Below the pieces are notes generated by a model. That model ran no database searches. It was not told the origin of the DNA and was given only the letters and a program-made list of their open reading frames with translations. DNA of 64,000 nt from Brachybacterium saurashtrense (GTDB lineage: Bacteria; Actinomycetota; Actinomycetes; Actinomycetales; Dermabacteraceae). Within the stretch, counting starts at the first letter, position 1. Every line of letters starts with the position of its first letter. Positions 41,952-50,462 of the stretch are shown here, piece by piece. Location of the stretch: positions 2,232,001-2,296,000 of the forward strand of contig NZ_CP031356.1 in the NCBI RefSeq assembly GCF_003355475.1. The letters run 5' to 3'. The translations under genes were made by a program, and so were the position numbers.

Positions 41952-43661
41952 TCAGCCGAGCTCCAGCACCTCGCCGTCCCAGCGGCGGCGCAGCCAGCGG
42001 TCGTGGGAGGCGAGCAGCACGGTCCCGTCCCACTCCTGCAGCGCCGCCTCCAGGCGGGTGGCGGTGACCAGGGCGAGGTGGTTGGTGGGCTCGTCGAGCA
42101 CGAGCAGCTCGGGCGGGTCCAGCAGCACGGCGGCGAGCATGACGCGGCGCAGCTGCCCGCGGGACAGCGCGGTGAGCTCGCGGCCCAGGTCGCGGGGGTG
42201 GACCAGGCCGAACAGCTCGGGCACGGCGTCGTCGGACGGAGCGAGCCCGGCCGCCGCGCGCAGGTGCGCGCCGACGCTGCGGCCCGGCACCGCGGTGTCG
42301 TCCTGGCCCAGGTGGCCGATGCGCAGGCCGCGGGGCCGGTCCACGGTGCCGGAGGTGGGGGCCAGGCGCCCGGCGATCACGTCCAGGAGGGTCGACTTGC
42401 CGGTGCCGTTGGCGCCGGTGATCAGCAGGCGCTCCCCGGCGGAGAGGCGGAAGGAGGTGGGGGCGAGGCGCCCCGCCACGGCGACCTCGCTGACGGCCAG
42501 CTGGACGCCCTGCTCCCTGCGCCCGGCGGCGGGGAGGTGGGTGAGATGCAGCTCGGCGGGCGGCTTGCGCACCTGCTCGCGCTCGAGCCTGTCCAGCCGC
42601 TCCCGGGCCTCGCGCAGCCGGCGGGAGACCACGGCGGCGTTGCGGTCGGCGTAGAACTTCTTCGCCGCACGGGCCTCGGTGCGCGGGGCGGCGCCCGGAT
42701 GGCCGACGGTCGCGGCGTCCTTCACGGCGCGGCGCAGCGCCGCGAGCTCCTCCTGCTCGGCGCGGAACCGGTGCTCCCAGCGGTCGCGGGCCTCGAAGCG
42801 GGCCAGCAGATGGTCGCTGAACCCGCCGGTGAAGACGGTCGCGCCGCCGGGCTCCGCACCGGCCGGGGACTCGGCGGGGTCGAGGTCGATCTGGGCGGCG
42901 GTGGCGTCGTCGAGGAAGGCGCGGTCATGGCTGGCGATCAGGACCGGCCCGGGATGGGCGGCGACCGCCGCGGCGAGGAAGGCGGCGCCGGCGTCGTCGA
43001 GGTGGTTGGTGGGTTCGTCGAGGAGCCAGGTGGTGGGGCGGGCGATGAGGAGATGGGCGAGGGCGAGCCGCTCCCGCTGCCCGCCGCTGAGCAGTCCCAG
43101 CGCGGTGGCGGGGTCGACCGCGGCCAGGCCCAGCCCGGCGAGGACCTCCTCGGCGCGCCACTCGGCGTTCCACACGTCGGCGAGCGTGGCCTCGGCCAGC
43201 AGGGCGTCGTAACGCTGCGCCGCCTGCGCGGGCGGCGCGGCACCCGCCTCGGCCAGCGCCTCCCCCGCCGCCTCCAGAGCGCGCTCGAGGCGGCGGGAGC
43301 GCTCGAGCGCGTCCGCGACCACCTCGGTGAGCGATGCCTCCGCACCGAAGCGCAGCTCTTGGTGGAGCACGCCCACGGGCCCGGGCGCGGCACAGCCGCC
43401 CGCCTCGGGGGCGAGCTCCCCGGCGAGCACCCGCAGCAGCGTGGACTTGCCGCTGCCGTTCTCGCCCAGCAGCCCGGTGGGCCGGCCGGCGGGGACGACG
43501 AGGCTCACGTCGGTGAGCACACGGCGGTCCGGATAGGAGAAGGAGAGGCCGTCGGCCCGCAGGTGCAGGGACGGCTCCCCGGAGGCGCCGCCCGGCGACG
43601 GGACGGGGGCGGGGTGCGCGGGCACGGGGGCGTGCCGGGACGCGGTGGGGTGCGCGGGCAT
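41952..43661 (-). CDS. ABC-F family ATPase
   Basis: A 569-residue protein with two ABC cassettes and no membrane spans. Cassette 1 has Walker A GENGSGKST (66-74), signature LSGGQRERLALA and LLDEPTNHLDD. Cassette 2 has GANGTGKSTLLDV, LSRGQLRRVML and LVLDEPTNHL. A linker between them contains charged helices. ABC-F proteins act on the ribosome, either as translation factors or as protection against ribosome-targeting antibiotics; which applies here cannot be told. A Pro/Ala-rich N-terminus of about 30 residues may not be translated if a downstream start is used. Confidence 0.9.
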   Translation of the reverse strand: MPAHPTASRHAPVPAHPAPVPSPGGASGEPSLHLRADGLSFSYPDRRVLTDVSLVVPAGRPTGLLGENGSGKSTLLRVLAGELAPEAGGCAAPGPVGVLHQELRFGAEASLTEVVADALERSRRLERALEAAGEALAEAGAAPPAQAAQRYDALLAEATLADVWNAEWRAEEVLAGLGLAAVDPATALGLLSGGQRERLALAHLLIARPTTWLLDEPTNHLDDAGAAFLAAAVAAHPGPVLIASHDRAFLDDATAAQIDLDPAESPAGAEPGGATVFTGGFSDHLLARFEARDRWEHRFRAEQEELAALRRAVKDAATVGHPGAAPRTEARAAKKFYADRNAAVVSRRLREARERLDRLEREQVRKPPAELHLTHLPAAGRREQGVQLAVSEVAVAGRLAPTSFRLSAGERLLITGANGTGKSTLLDVIAGRLAPTSGTVDRPRGLRIGHLGQDDTAVPGRSVGAHLRAAAGLAPSDDAVPELFGLVHPRDLGRELTALSRGQLRRVMLAAVLLDPPELLVLDEPTNHLALVTATRLEAALQEWDGTVLLASHDRWLRRRWDGEVLELG

Positions 43662-43773
43662 GGATCAGCTCCTCGACGCGGAGGGGGCGGGGACGCGGAG
43701 GCTGATCAGCGGAGCATGCGGCCACGGTAGGCGCCGCCGGGCGCGGGGTCCAGGGAATATCCCCGCCGGCCGC

Positions 43774-44748
43774 TCACTCCCCGGTGCGCAGCGCCTCCAC
43801 GGCGGAGCGGATCCCGGCCGGATCGCCGAGCCGCCGCGCATCGCGGGGGAAGCGCTCGAGGGCCTGCGCCGCGGCGTCGACCTCCGCGCCGGCCAGCAGC
43901 GCCACCAGGGCGGTGCGCACACTGCCGCCGGCGGCCTGGAGCACCTCGGCGGCCTGCTGCGGGGCGGCGCCGCTGGCCTGCACCAGCATCCGCACCGTGC
44001 GGGCCACGAGCTTCGCGTTGGTGGGCCGCACGTCGATCATGAGGTTCCCGAAGGTGGTGCCCAGGCGCACCATCGTCGCGGTGGAGAGCGCGTTCAGGGT
44101 GAGCTTCTGGGCGGTGCCGGCCTTCATGCGGGTGGACCCGGTGACCACCTCGGGGCCCACGTCCAGCAGGATCGCGTGATCGGCGAGCGCGGCCAGCGGC
44201 GCCTGCGGGTTCGCGGAGATCAGGGCGGTGGGCAGGCCCGCCTCCCGCGCCGCCTCCAGCGCCCCGCCCACGAAGGGGGTACGGCCGCTGGCGGCCAGGC
44301 CGATCACCACGTCCCCGGCGCGACAGTGCTCCGCCACCACGGCGGCGCCCTGCTCGGGGGAGTCCTCGGCGCCCTCCACCGCGGTGAGGAAGGCGCCGGG
44401 ACCGCCCGCGAGGTGCGCGGCGACCATCGACTCGTCGGCGTCGAAGGTGGGGGCGAGCTCCACGGCGTCCAGCACCGCCAGGCGCCCGGAGGTGCCGGCG
44501 CCCAGGTAGTGCACGGTCCCGCCCGCCGAGATCGCGCGCACGCACTCCTCCACCAGCGCGGCGATCTGCGCGGCCCGGGCCTGGACGGCGGCGGCGACCG
44601 TGGCGTCCTCGCCGAGGATCACGTCGACCATGCCGCGGGCGTCGAGGGTGTCCAGCTCGGCGCTGGCGGCGTTGCGCTCCTCCGTGGGGGAGGCGAGATC
44701 GACGAGCACGACATCGAGGGTCGTCTCGTCCCGCGGGGTGGTGCTCAC
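43774..44748 (-). CDS. murQ: N-acetylmuramic acid 6-phosphate etherase
   Basis: A 324-residue SIS-domain enzyme that splits MurNAc-6-phosphate into GlcNAc-6-phosphate and lactate. Family motifs include LVDLASPTEERNAASAELD, VHYLGAGTSGRLAVLDAVEL, APTFDADESMV, TGSTRMKAGTAQKL and NALSTATMVRLG. The GTG start has AGGAG at good spacing. It diverges from an amino-sugar kinase gene; together with the AnmK and GH3 genes at 54-57 kb it supports recycling of cell-wall sugars. Confidence 0.95.
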   Translation of the reverse strand: MSTTPRDETTLDVVLVDLASPTEERNAASAELDTLDARGMVDVILGEDATVAAAVQARAAQIAALVEECVRAISAGGTVHYLGAGTSGRLAVLDAVELAPTFDADESMVAAHLAGGPGAFLTAVEGAEDSPEQGAAVVAEHCRAGDVVIGLAASGRTPFVGGALEAAREAGLPTALISANPQAPLAALADHAILLDVGPEVVTGSTRMKAGTAQKLTLNALSTATMVRLGTTFGNLMIDVRPTNAKLVARTVRMLVQASGAAPQQAAEVLQAAGGSVRTALVALLAGAEVDAAAQALERFPRDARRLGDPAGIRSAVEALRTGE

Positions 44749-44935
44749 GTCGGGCTCCTGAGGGGTCGGGGGCGGGCCGGGCACGGCCGCCGAGGAGGCG
44801 CCGGCCGCGGCGCCGGGTGGGGTCGGGGCACGCACGGCGCGCCCTGCGGGACCAGGGTACCGATGCGGCGGCGGCGCACCGCCGGAACGCGTCGGCGCGA
44901 CTCCGCGACCCGCGCCCCTGCCCGCCGGCGCCGCC

Positions 44936-44941
44936 TACGAT
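44936..44941 (+). promoter_or_regulatory. possible -10 box of the kinase gene
   Basis: TACGAT 29 bases before the ATG at 44971, leaving room for the GAGGAG ribosome-binding site that lies in front of the gene. Confidence 0.35.
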
Positions 44942-44970
44942 GAGGCCCCCGAGCGAGAACGAGGAGCGAC

Positions 44971-46017
44971 ATGGACGAGGACGTCCCCGGCAGCCCCGCC
45001 CCGGCACCCCCCGACTCCCCCGGCGCCGCGACGCCGTGGCTGCTCGCGGGGGACGTCGGCGGCACCAGCTCCCGGCTGGTCCTCGCCGCGCCCGACGGGA
45101 CCGTGCGGGCCGAGGTGACCGGTCCCGGCGCGAACCTGCGCTCCTCCGGCACCGACGCCCTCGACCACGTCCGGGACGCCGCCCGCACGCTGCTGGCCCG
45201 CGGCGAAGCGCTGTGCAGCGCCCGCGCCCCGGTGGCCGCGGCCGTGCTGGGGGTCTCCGGCGCGGGGCCGGCCCGCGCGGCCGAGGTGCGCGCCGCGGTG
45301 ACCGAGCGCCTGGGCGCCCTCGGCATCGATCCCGCGCGGGTGCGTGTCACCGACGATCTGCTCACCGCCTTCCTCTCCGGCGGGGTGGGGGACGACGGCC
45401 TGCTGCTGCTCGCCGGCACCGGCGCCGTGGGCGTGCGCTTCGAGGGCCGGGAGGCCGTGGCCCGGCGCGACGGCATGGGCTGGCTGCTGGGGGACGTCGG
45501 CTCCGCGGTGTGGCTGGGACGCCGCACCCTCGAGGCGGTCGCCGCGGACCTCGACGGGCGCGGCCCCCGCACCGGGCTCACCGAGGCGCTCGGCGCCGTG
45601 CTCGAGCTGGACCTGCGCGACGGGGCCCGCCCGCCCTCGACCACGGGAGACCCCCGGCAGGACCTGATCCGTGCGCTCGACGACCTGCTCCCCGCCGGGG
45701 CGCCCGCCGCGCTGGGCCGCTTCGCCCCGCTGCCGGGCACCCTCCCGGAAGACGAGGTGGCCGGCGCGATCCTCGCCGCTGTCGTCGCGCACGTGCGCGA
45801 CGGCGTGCGGGCGCTGGATCCGCGGGCGACGCTGCCGGTGGTGCTGGCCGGCTCCGTGCACACCGCCCCCGGGCCGCTGCGCACCGGGATCGAGGCGGCG
45901 CTGCGGGAGGAGGGGCGCCTGGTGCGGTCCGCCGTCACCGGCCTGCCCGGCGCGCTGCTGCTGGCGAGCGAGCTCGCCGCCCGCCGGGCGGCGGAACCGG
46001 ACGGGCGCGACCACTAG
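44971..46017 (+). CDS. N-acetylglucosamine/N-acetylmuramic acid kinase-like (BadF/BcrA ATPase family)
   Basis: A 348-residue ASKHA-fold sugar kinase. Phosphate-1 loop LLAGDVGGTSSRLVLA (about 14-29), ADENOSINE/second loop LLAGTGAVGVRFEG, and a LLGDVGSAVWLGRRTLEAVA segment match the GlcNAc kinase/BadF-BcrA group. GAGGAG precedes the ATG. Divergent pairing with murQ suggests that it phosphorylates MurNAc or GlcNAc, feeding MurQ. Substrate is inferred from context. Confidence 0.8.
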   Translation: MDEDVPGSPAPAPPDSPGAATPWLLAGDVGGTSSRLVLAAPDGTVRAEVTGPGANLRSSGTDALDHVRDAARTLLARGEALCSARAPVAAAVLGVSGAGPARAAEVRAAVTERLGALGIDPARVRVTDDLLTAFLSGGVGDDGLLLLAGTGAVGVRFEGREAVARRDGMGWLLGDVGSAVWLGRRTLEAVAADLDGRGPRTGLTEALGAVLELDLRDGARPPSTTGDPRQDLIRALDDLLPAGAPAALGRFAPLPGTLPEDEVAGAILAAVVAHVRDGVRALDPRATLPVVLAGSVHTAPGPLRTGIEAALREEGRLVRSAVTGLPGALLLASELAARRAAEPDGRDH

Positions 46018-46105
46018 GATGGCGGGCGACCCCACCGCCGAGCCGGGTGCCCGCCGCACGCACCGGGCGCCGCGCGCCGCACGACCCGGAAGAAGGCTCC
46101 CCTCG

Positions 46106-47533
46106 ATGCCCGCTCCCCACGACACGATCCCCACCCGCGAGAAGGTGCTGATCATCGGGGCCGGCCCCGCCGGCCTCGCCGCCGCCGCGGCCCTGACGGC
46201 GCTCGAGGTCCCCTTCGACATGGTGGACCGCGCCCCGCACGTGGGCGGGATCTGGGACCCGGAGCGCGCCGACTCCCCGGTGTGGCCCACGCTGGAGATG
46301 ATCTCCTCGCGCGAGTTCACGCAGTACGAGGACCTGCTCCAGCCGGTCTCCTTCCCCGAGTACCTCTCCCCCGCGCAGATGGGGAAGTATCTGCGCGCCT
46401 ACGCCGCCCGGCACGATCTCACCGAGCACTTCCGGCCCCGCACCGCGGTGCGGACGGCGCGCCCCTTCGACGAGGGGGTGTGGGAGGTGGAGCTCTCCAC
46501 CGGCGAGGTGGGGATCTACCGCGCCGTGATCTCCGCGCACGGCATCTCCCAGCGACCCCACCGCCCGGCCTGGGCCTCGGAGGTCCCCTCCTCGGTGCGC
46601 GTGATCCACTCCTCCGAGTGGACCGGGGCCGACGGCCTCGAGGGGCAGCGCGTGCTGGTGGTGGGCTCCGGGCAGTCCGCCGCGGACATCTCCGTGGACG
46701 CCGCACGGCGCGCCCTGGAGGTGCGCTGGTCGATGCGCACGGGCCACTGGGTGGTGCCGCGCCGGATCGCCGGGATGCCCGGCGACGTCGCCGCCTCCCG
46801 CGAGCCCTCCCTGCTGGGCGGCCTGAACGCGCGGATCGCCGAGGCCGTGGTGCGCCGCACCGTGGGCGACCCGGTCGAGGCCGGCCTGCCCGCCCCCGCC
46901 GCGCCGCTGCTCGAGGACGCCGTGATCGTCTCCGACGACGTGCTGGACCGGGTGCGGGAGGGCCGGATCACCCCGGCCGGTGAGGTGACCGGCGTCGACG
47001 CGGACGGCCGCATCACCCACCGCGCCACGGGCGCGCACGCCGGCCACCAGGGCTTCTCCCCCGATCTGATCGTGCTGGCCACCGGGTACGAGACCGGCGC
47101 CGACCACCTCCCGGCCGGCGTGGTGCCCCGCACGGCCGGCGGCGAGCTCGACCTCTTCCTGGGCGCCTTCGCCCGCGGCCGCGACGACCTGGTGATCCTG
47201 GGCCAGCAGCGGGTCTCCGGCGGCGTGCTGCCGATCCTCGTGGAGCAGGCGGACATCGCCGCGTACATGCTGGCCGCCTCCCGCGAGGGCTCCTCCCCCG
47301 CGCTGGAGCGGTTCCGCCGGCTGCGCGCCGGCGCCGAGACGGCGATCCCCGCGGCGCCCGCTCCCGCGCCCTCCGGCGTGCGCGGACGGGTGGAGGGCCT
47401 GCTCGGCGCGCAGAAGGTCACCGCACGCCGCGCCGCGGCCACCTCCCGCGACGGCGAGGAGCAGCTGGTACCGCAGGTGGACCGGGACACGCTGCTGGCG
47501 CGGCTGCGCTCGGTGCGGGAGCTGTTCGCCTGA
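46106..47533 (+). CDS. flavin-containing monooxygenase-like oxidoreductase
   Basis: A 475-residue FAD/NADPH enzyme. The FAD-binding GxGxxG motif is IIGAGPAGLAAAAAL near the N-terminus; the NADPH motif is VVGSGQSAADISVDAA near 185; an ATGYE motif (IVLATGYETGAD) is in the C-terminal third. The order matches class B flavin monooxygenases. The substrate is unknown. The ATG at 46106 has AAGG upstream; the frame is open further left but overlaps the kinase gene. Confidence 0.85.
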   Translation: MPAPHDTIPTREKVLIIGAGPAGLAAAAALTALEVPFDMVDRAPHVGGIWDPERADSPVWPTLEMISSREFTQYEDLLQPVSFPEYLSPAQMGKYLRAYAARHDLTEHFRPRTAVRTARPFDEGVWEVELSTGEVGIYRAVISAHGISQRPHRPAWASEVPSSVRVIHSSEWTGADGLEGQRVLVVGSGQSAADISVDAARRALEVRWSMRTGHWVVPRRIAGMPGDVAASREPSLLGGLNARIAEAVVRRTVGDPVEAGLPAPAAPLLEDAVIVSDDVLDRVREGRITPAGEVTGVDADGRITHRATGAHAGHQGFSPDLIVLATGYETGADHLPAGVVPRTAGGELDLFLGAFARGRDDLVILGQQRVSGGVLPILVEQADIAAYMLAASREGSSPALERFRRLRAGAETAIPAAPAPAPSGVRGRVEGLLGAQKVTARRAAATSRDGEEQLVPQVDRDTLLARLRSVRELFA

Positions 47534-47555
47534 GGCACCGCCCCGCCCCGGAGGA

Positions 47556-47588
47556 CCGCCCGCCCGAGGGAGCCCCTCCGGCGGGCGG
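47556..47588. terminator. bidirectional hairpin between convergent genes
   Basis: A long stem: CCGCCCGCC pairs with GGCGGGCGG, then one mismatch, then GAGGG with CCCTC around a three-base loop. It lies between the convergent stops at 47533 and 47622. Confidence 0.65.
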
Positions 47589-47621
47589 ATGCCCCTCCGG
47601 GGCGGGGCCGGCGCCGGCGCG

Positions 47622-49415
47622 TCAGTCGTGCCGGGACGCCCGCCGCCGTGCCCGCAGGCCCGTGAGCGCCACCACCGCGGCGGTCACCGCCACCACCAGC
47701 AGCACGGCGGCGCCCGCGCGCTGCTGATCGGCGAGCGCGTCCGCCCACCAGGTGCGCCCGGTGGCCCCGAACCAGCTCGCGGCGAGCAGCCGCTCGGTGC
47801 GCAGCAGCACGGCGCCCGCGACGAGGCCCAGCAGAATCGGCGCGCCCGGCACCAGCGCCTGCTGCCACCGGGGCGCGGTCCCGGGGACGGCGCGGACCGC
47901 CAGCGCGGTGAGCACTCCCCCGGCCAGCGCCGCCACCTGCAGCAGCAGGTGCATGGCGTGGCCGTCGAGGGCGAGGCGCAGGAACGGGCTCGCGTAGGCG
48001 ACCACCAGTGCCACCGGCCCCACCAGGGCCGCCACGGCGGCGCGCCACCAGCGGCCCGCCAGCAGGGCGTCCAGCCACCGGGGTGCCGTGGCGGCGAGGC
48101 CCAGCAGCACGCCGGCCGGCACCATCAGCAGCAGATGCTGGAGCACGTGGGCGGAGACCAGCACCTTGCCGTACACGTTCAGCGGCCCGCTGGTGAGCAG
48201 CACCAGCGCGGCGGCACCGCCGAGCAGGGCCAGGCTGCGGCCGCGCGGCCGATGCGGCGCCCGGGGCCGCCACCACGCCAGCACCAGCGCGCAGGCGAGC
48301 GCCATGCCGAAGGGGGCCGGCCGCCACGCCGTCAGCACGGACACCGCCCCCGGCGCGTCCGGCAGCGGGTAGCCGGTGAGCACCCCGGCCACCCCGGCCG
48401 GGGGCGTGCCCGCATCGGCGGGCGGCGGGGAGGAGCTCATCGCGGCCGCGAGCGCGACCGCGAGCCCCATCAGGGCGAGCTCGAGGACGGCGAGGCGCCG
48501 GTAGGCGCCGCGGGCGTGCACGCCCGCGGCGTCGGCCCCGAACCCGGCGGCGAGCTGCCGGCGCTGCAGCGCGCCGAGGCCGCCCAGGAGCAGCAGCAGC
48601 ACGGCCTTCGCGAGGCCCACCTGCACGTAGGCGCTGGTGAGGAGGTCCCCGGGACCGTTCATGCGCACGGCCAGCGCCCACACCCCGCTCAGCGCGAGCG
48701 CCACCCAGCACAGCAGCGCCAGGTGCGAGTAGCCGCGCACCACCTGCGCGTGGTCCCGGCCCCGGTCCGGGAGCGTCTGGAGCACGGCGAGGCCGCCCAG
48801 CCAGATGCCTACGGCCACCAGGTGCACCAGCATCGTGGAGGTGCCCACCTCGTGGGTCTCGTCCCCGGCGGCGTGGCCGGTCATCGCGGCGGCGAAGGTG
48901 GTGAGGGCGGCCCCCACCAGCACGGCGCGCGCGATGCCCACCGAGGTGCCCAGCACGGCGACCGTGGTGGTGGCGGCGGCGACCACCAGCGCGAACAGCA
49001 GCCAGGCGCCCAGATCGGTGGCCAGGTACACGCTGAGATCGGAGCCGAAGCGCGGCGAGGAGACCGGCTGCCCGGTCGCGACCGCGTAGGAGAAGGCCAG
49101 CGCCACGCCGCGGGCGAGGGTGGTGATCCCGGCCGCGATCCCCACCACCAGCAGCACGCGGGCGCGGTCCTCGGGATCGCGCAGCAGCCAGCCGGCCACC
49201 ACCGCGCCGCCGAAGGTGACGGCGCCGGCGAGATCCGCGAGGGTGGCGGCCACGGGCGCGCCGTACCGGGCCACCGGGCCCGCGTCCAGCAGCACGGCGT
49301 TCTCCCCGCCGGCCACGTGCGCGGCCAGCACCGCCACCGCCGCGAGCACGGCCACGGCACCCAGCAGCGCCAGGAGCACCGCCGGGCGAGGGCGGGCCCC
49401 GGTCACCGCGGTCAC
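47622..49415 (-). CDS. CopD-CtaG fusion membrane protein
   Basis: A 597-residue membrane protein with about 14 spans. The N-terminal half has the CopD copper-resistance pattern (MTGHAAGDETHEVGTSTMLV then HLVAVGIWLGGLAVL), with histidines in spans. The C-terminal half (about 350-590) is CtaG-like (cytochrome c oxidase assembly in caa3-type systems): VLVSAHVLQHLLLMVPAGVL and LDGHAMHLLLQVAALAGG. Such fusions are known in actinobacteria and are linked to copper delivery or export. The start is the GTG overlapping the crcB stop (GTGA). Confidence 0.87.
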   Translation of the reverse strand: MTAVTGARPRPAVLLALLGAVAVLAAVAVLAAHVAGGENAVLLDAGPVARYGAPVAATLADLAGAVTFGGAVVAGWLLRDPEDRARVLLVVGIAAGITTLARGVALAFSYAVATGQPVSSPRFGSDLSVYLATDLGAWLLFALVVAAATTTVAVLGTSVGIARAVLVGAALTTFAAAMTGHAAGDETHEVGTSTMLVHLVAVGIWLGGLAVLQTLPDRGRDHAQVVRGYSHLALLCWVALALSGVWALAVRMNGPGDLLTSAYVQVGLAKAVLLLLLGGLGALQRRQLAAGFGADAAGVHARGAYRRLAVLELALMGLAVALAAAMSSSPPPADAGTPPAGVAGVLTGYPLPDAPGAVSVLTAWRPAPFGMALACALVLAWWRPRAPHRPRGRSLALLGGAAALVLLTSGPLNVYGKVLVSAHVLQHLLLMVPAGVLLGLAATAPRWLDALLAGRWWRAAVAALVGPVALVVAYASPFLRLALDGHAMHLLLQVAALAGGVLTALAVRAVPGTAPRWQQALVPGAPILLGLVAGAVLLRTERLLAASWFGATGRTWWADALADQQRAGAAVLLVVAVTAAVVALTGLRARRRASRHD

Positions 49416-49822
49416 GAGGCGATCACCAGGCCGAGCCACAGCACGGCCATGCCGCCGCCGATGCTCAGCAGCAGGTACGCCAGCGCCAGGGAGAAGGAGC
49501 GGCGGCGCACCAGGGAGACGATGTCGAAGGCGGCGCTGGACAGGGTGGACAGGCCGCCGCAGAAGCCCACGGAGAGCATCAGGTACCCGTACTCGCCGGC
49601 CCCGCCGGCGGAGCCGATCCGCGCCACGATCACCCCCAGCAGGAAGCAGGCGAGGAAGTTCGCGACCACGGTGGCGCCGGGGCGCACCAGCTCGGACACC
49701 GGGGGCCTCCAGGAGGCGCCCGCACGCTCGGCGAGCTGCGTGATCCCCCAGCGGGTCGCGGCGCCGAGGCCGCCGCCGATCCCCACCAGGAGCGCGGCCA
49801 GGAGGTAGGCGCCCGCGCTCAT
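49412..49822 (-). CDS. crcB: fluoride channel subunit CrcB/Fluc, second of pair
   Basis: A 136-residue four-span Fluc subunit. Hallmarks: GGGLGAATRWGI in span 1, ATVVANFLACFLLG (the conserved Asn region) and the sodium-site loop GFCGGLSTLSSAAFD. It overlaps the first crcB gene by four bases and the CopD-CtaG gene by four. Paired, non-identical Fluc genes form heterodimeric channels that leak out toxic fluoride. Confidence 0.93.
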   Translation of the reverse strand: MSAGAYLLAALLVGIGGGLGAATRWGITQLAERAGASWRPPVSELVRPGATVVANFLACFLLGVIVARIGSAGGAGEYGYLMLSVGFCGGLSTLSSAAFDIVSLVRRRSFSLALAYLLLSIGGGMAVLWLGLVIAS

Positions 49823-50394
49823 GCCGTCCCCTCCTCGGTCCCCGTGCTCGCCGGGGAGCGGCGCTCGGCGAGGCGGCGCCCGCCCACCAGGCCCACCACC
49901 AGGGCGCCCAGACCGGCCACCACGGTGACCACGGCGTAGGTGAGCGCGAGCACCGGGAAGTCCGCGCCGATGATCGCGGAGCCCTCCAGCACCACGGAGG
50001 AGAAGGTGGTGAACCCGCCGCACACGCCCACGCCCAGCAGCGGCGCCATCCACGGCCTGCCGGCCCGCACCTCGAGCGCGCCGTAGAGCGCTCCCAGGCC
50101 CAGGCTGCCCAGCACGTTCGCCCAGAGGGTGGCCCACGGCATCTCCACCAGGGTGGGGGTGGTGACGGTGGGGACCAGCACCGCGAGCGAGAAGCGCAGC
50201 ACGGTGCCGATCATGCCGCCCAGCGCCACCAGCAGCGCCGTCTTCCACGCCGGCAGCCCGGGCTGCACGGCGCCGGAGCCGAGCACGTCCGAGTCGGTGA
50301 CGTCCTCGAAGCGCAGGGCCTCCATCTCGACGGTGTGCATGCGCGGGTCGTCGCGGCGCCGGGGGTCCGGGGCGGGCGGGGGGCTCGAGGTCAC
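49819..50394 (-). CDS. crcB: fluoride channel subunit CrcB/Fluc, first of pair
   Basis: A 191-residue Fluc subunit with a polar N-terminal extension of about 45 residues before the four spans. It carries GGMIGTVLRFSLA, TLWANVLGSLGLGALYG and VCGGFTTFSSVVLE. GTG at 50394 was chosen because a TAGGCT box lies six bases upstream; an ATG at 50340 (MHTVEM) is an alternative that would remove 18 residues. I looked for a fluoride riboswitch upstream: there is no room for one if the mRNA is leaderless. Confidence 0.9.
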   Translation of the reverse strand: MTSSPPPAPDPRRRDDPRMHTVEMEALRFEDVTDSDVLGSGAVQPGLPAWKTALLVALGGMIGTVLRFSLAVLVPTVTTPTLVEMPWATLWANVLGSLGLGALYGALEVRAGRPWMAPLLGVGVCGGFTTFSSVVLEGSAIIGADFPVLALTYAVVTVVAGLGALVVGLVGGRRLAERRSPASTGTEEGTA

Positions 50395-50400
50395 CTCCCC

Positions 50401-50406
50401 AGCCTA
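50401..50406 (-). promoter_or_regulatory. -10 box of the crcB operon, leaderless type
   Basis: TAGGCT on the minus strand, followed by six bases (GGGGAG) and the GTG start. Confidence 0.45.
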
Positions 50407-50462
50407 GCGAGGAGCCCCGGGAGCGGGCCGTTCAGGGGCGCCGCCGGGGCGAAGCCCACATC

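Noticed and set aside
50395..50462. Fluoride riboswitch ahead of the crcB pair
   Set aside because: The space is too short, and the -10 box position suggests a transcript starting at the start codon.
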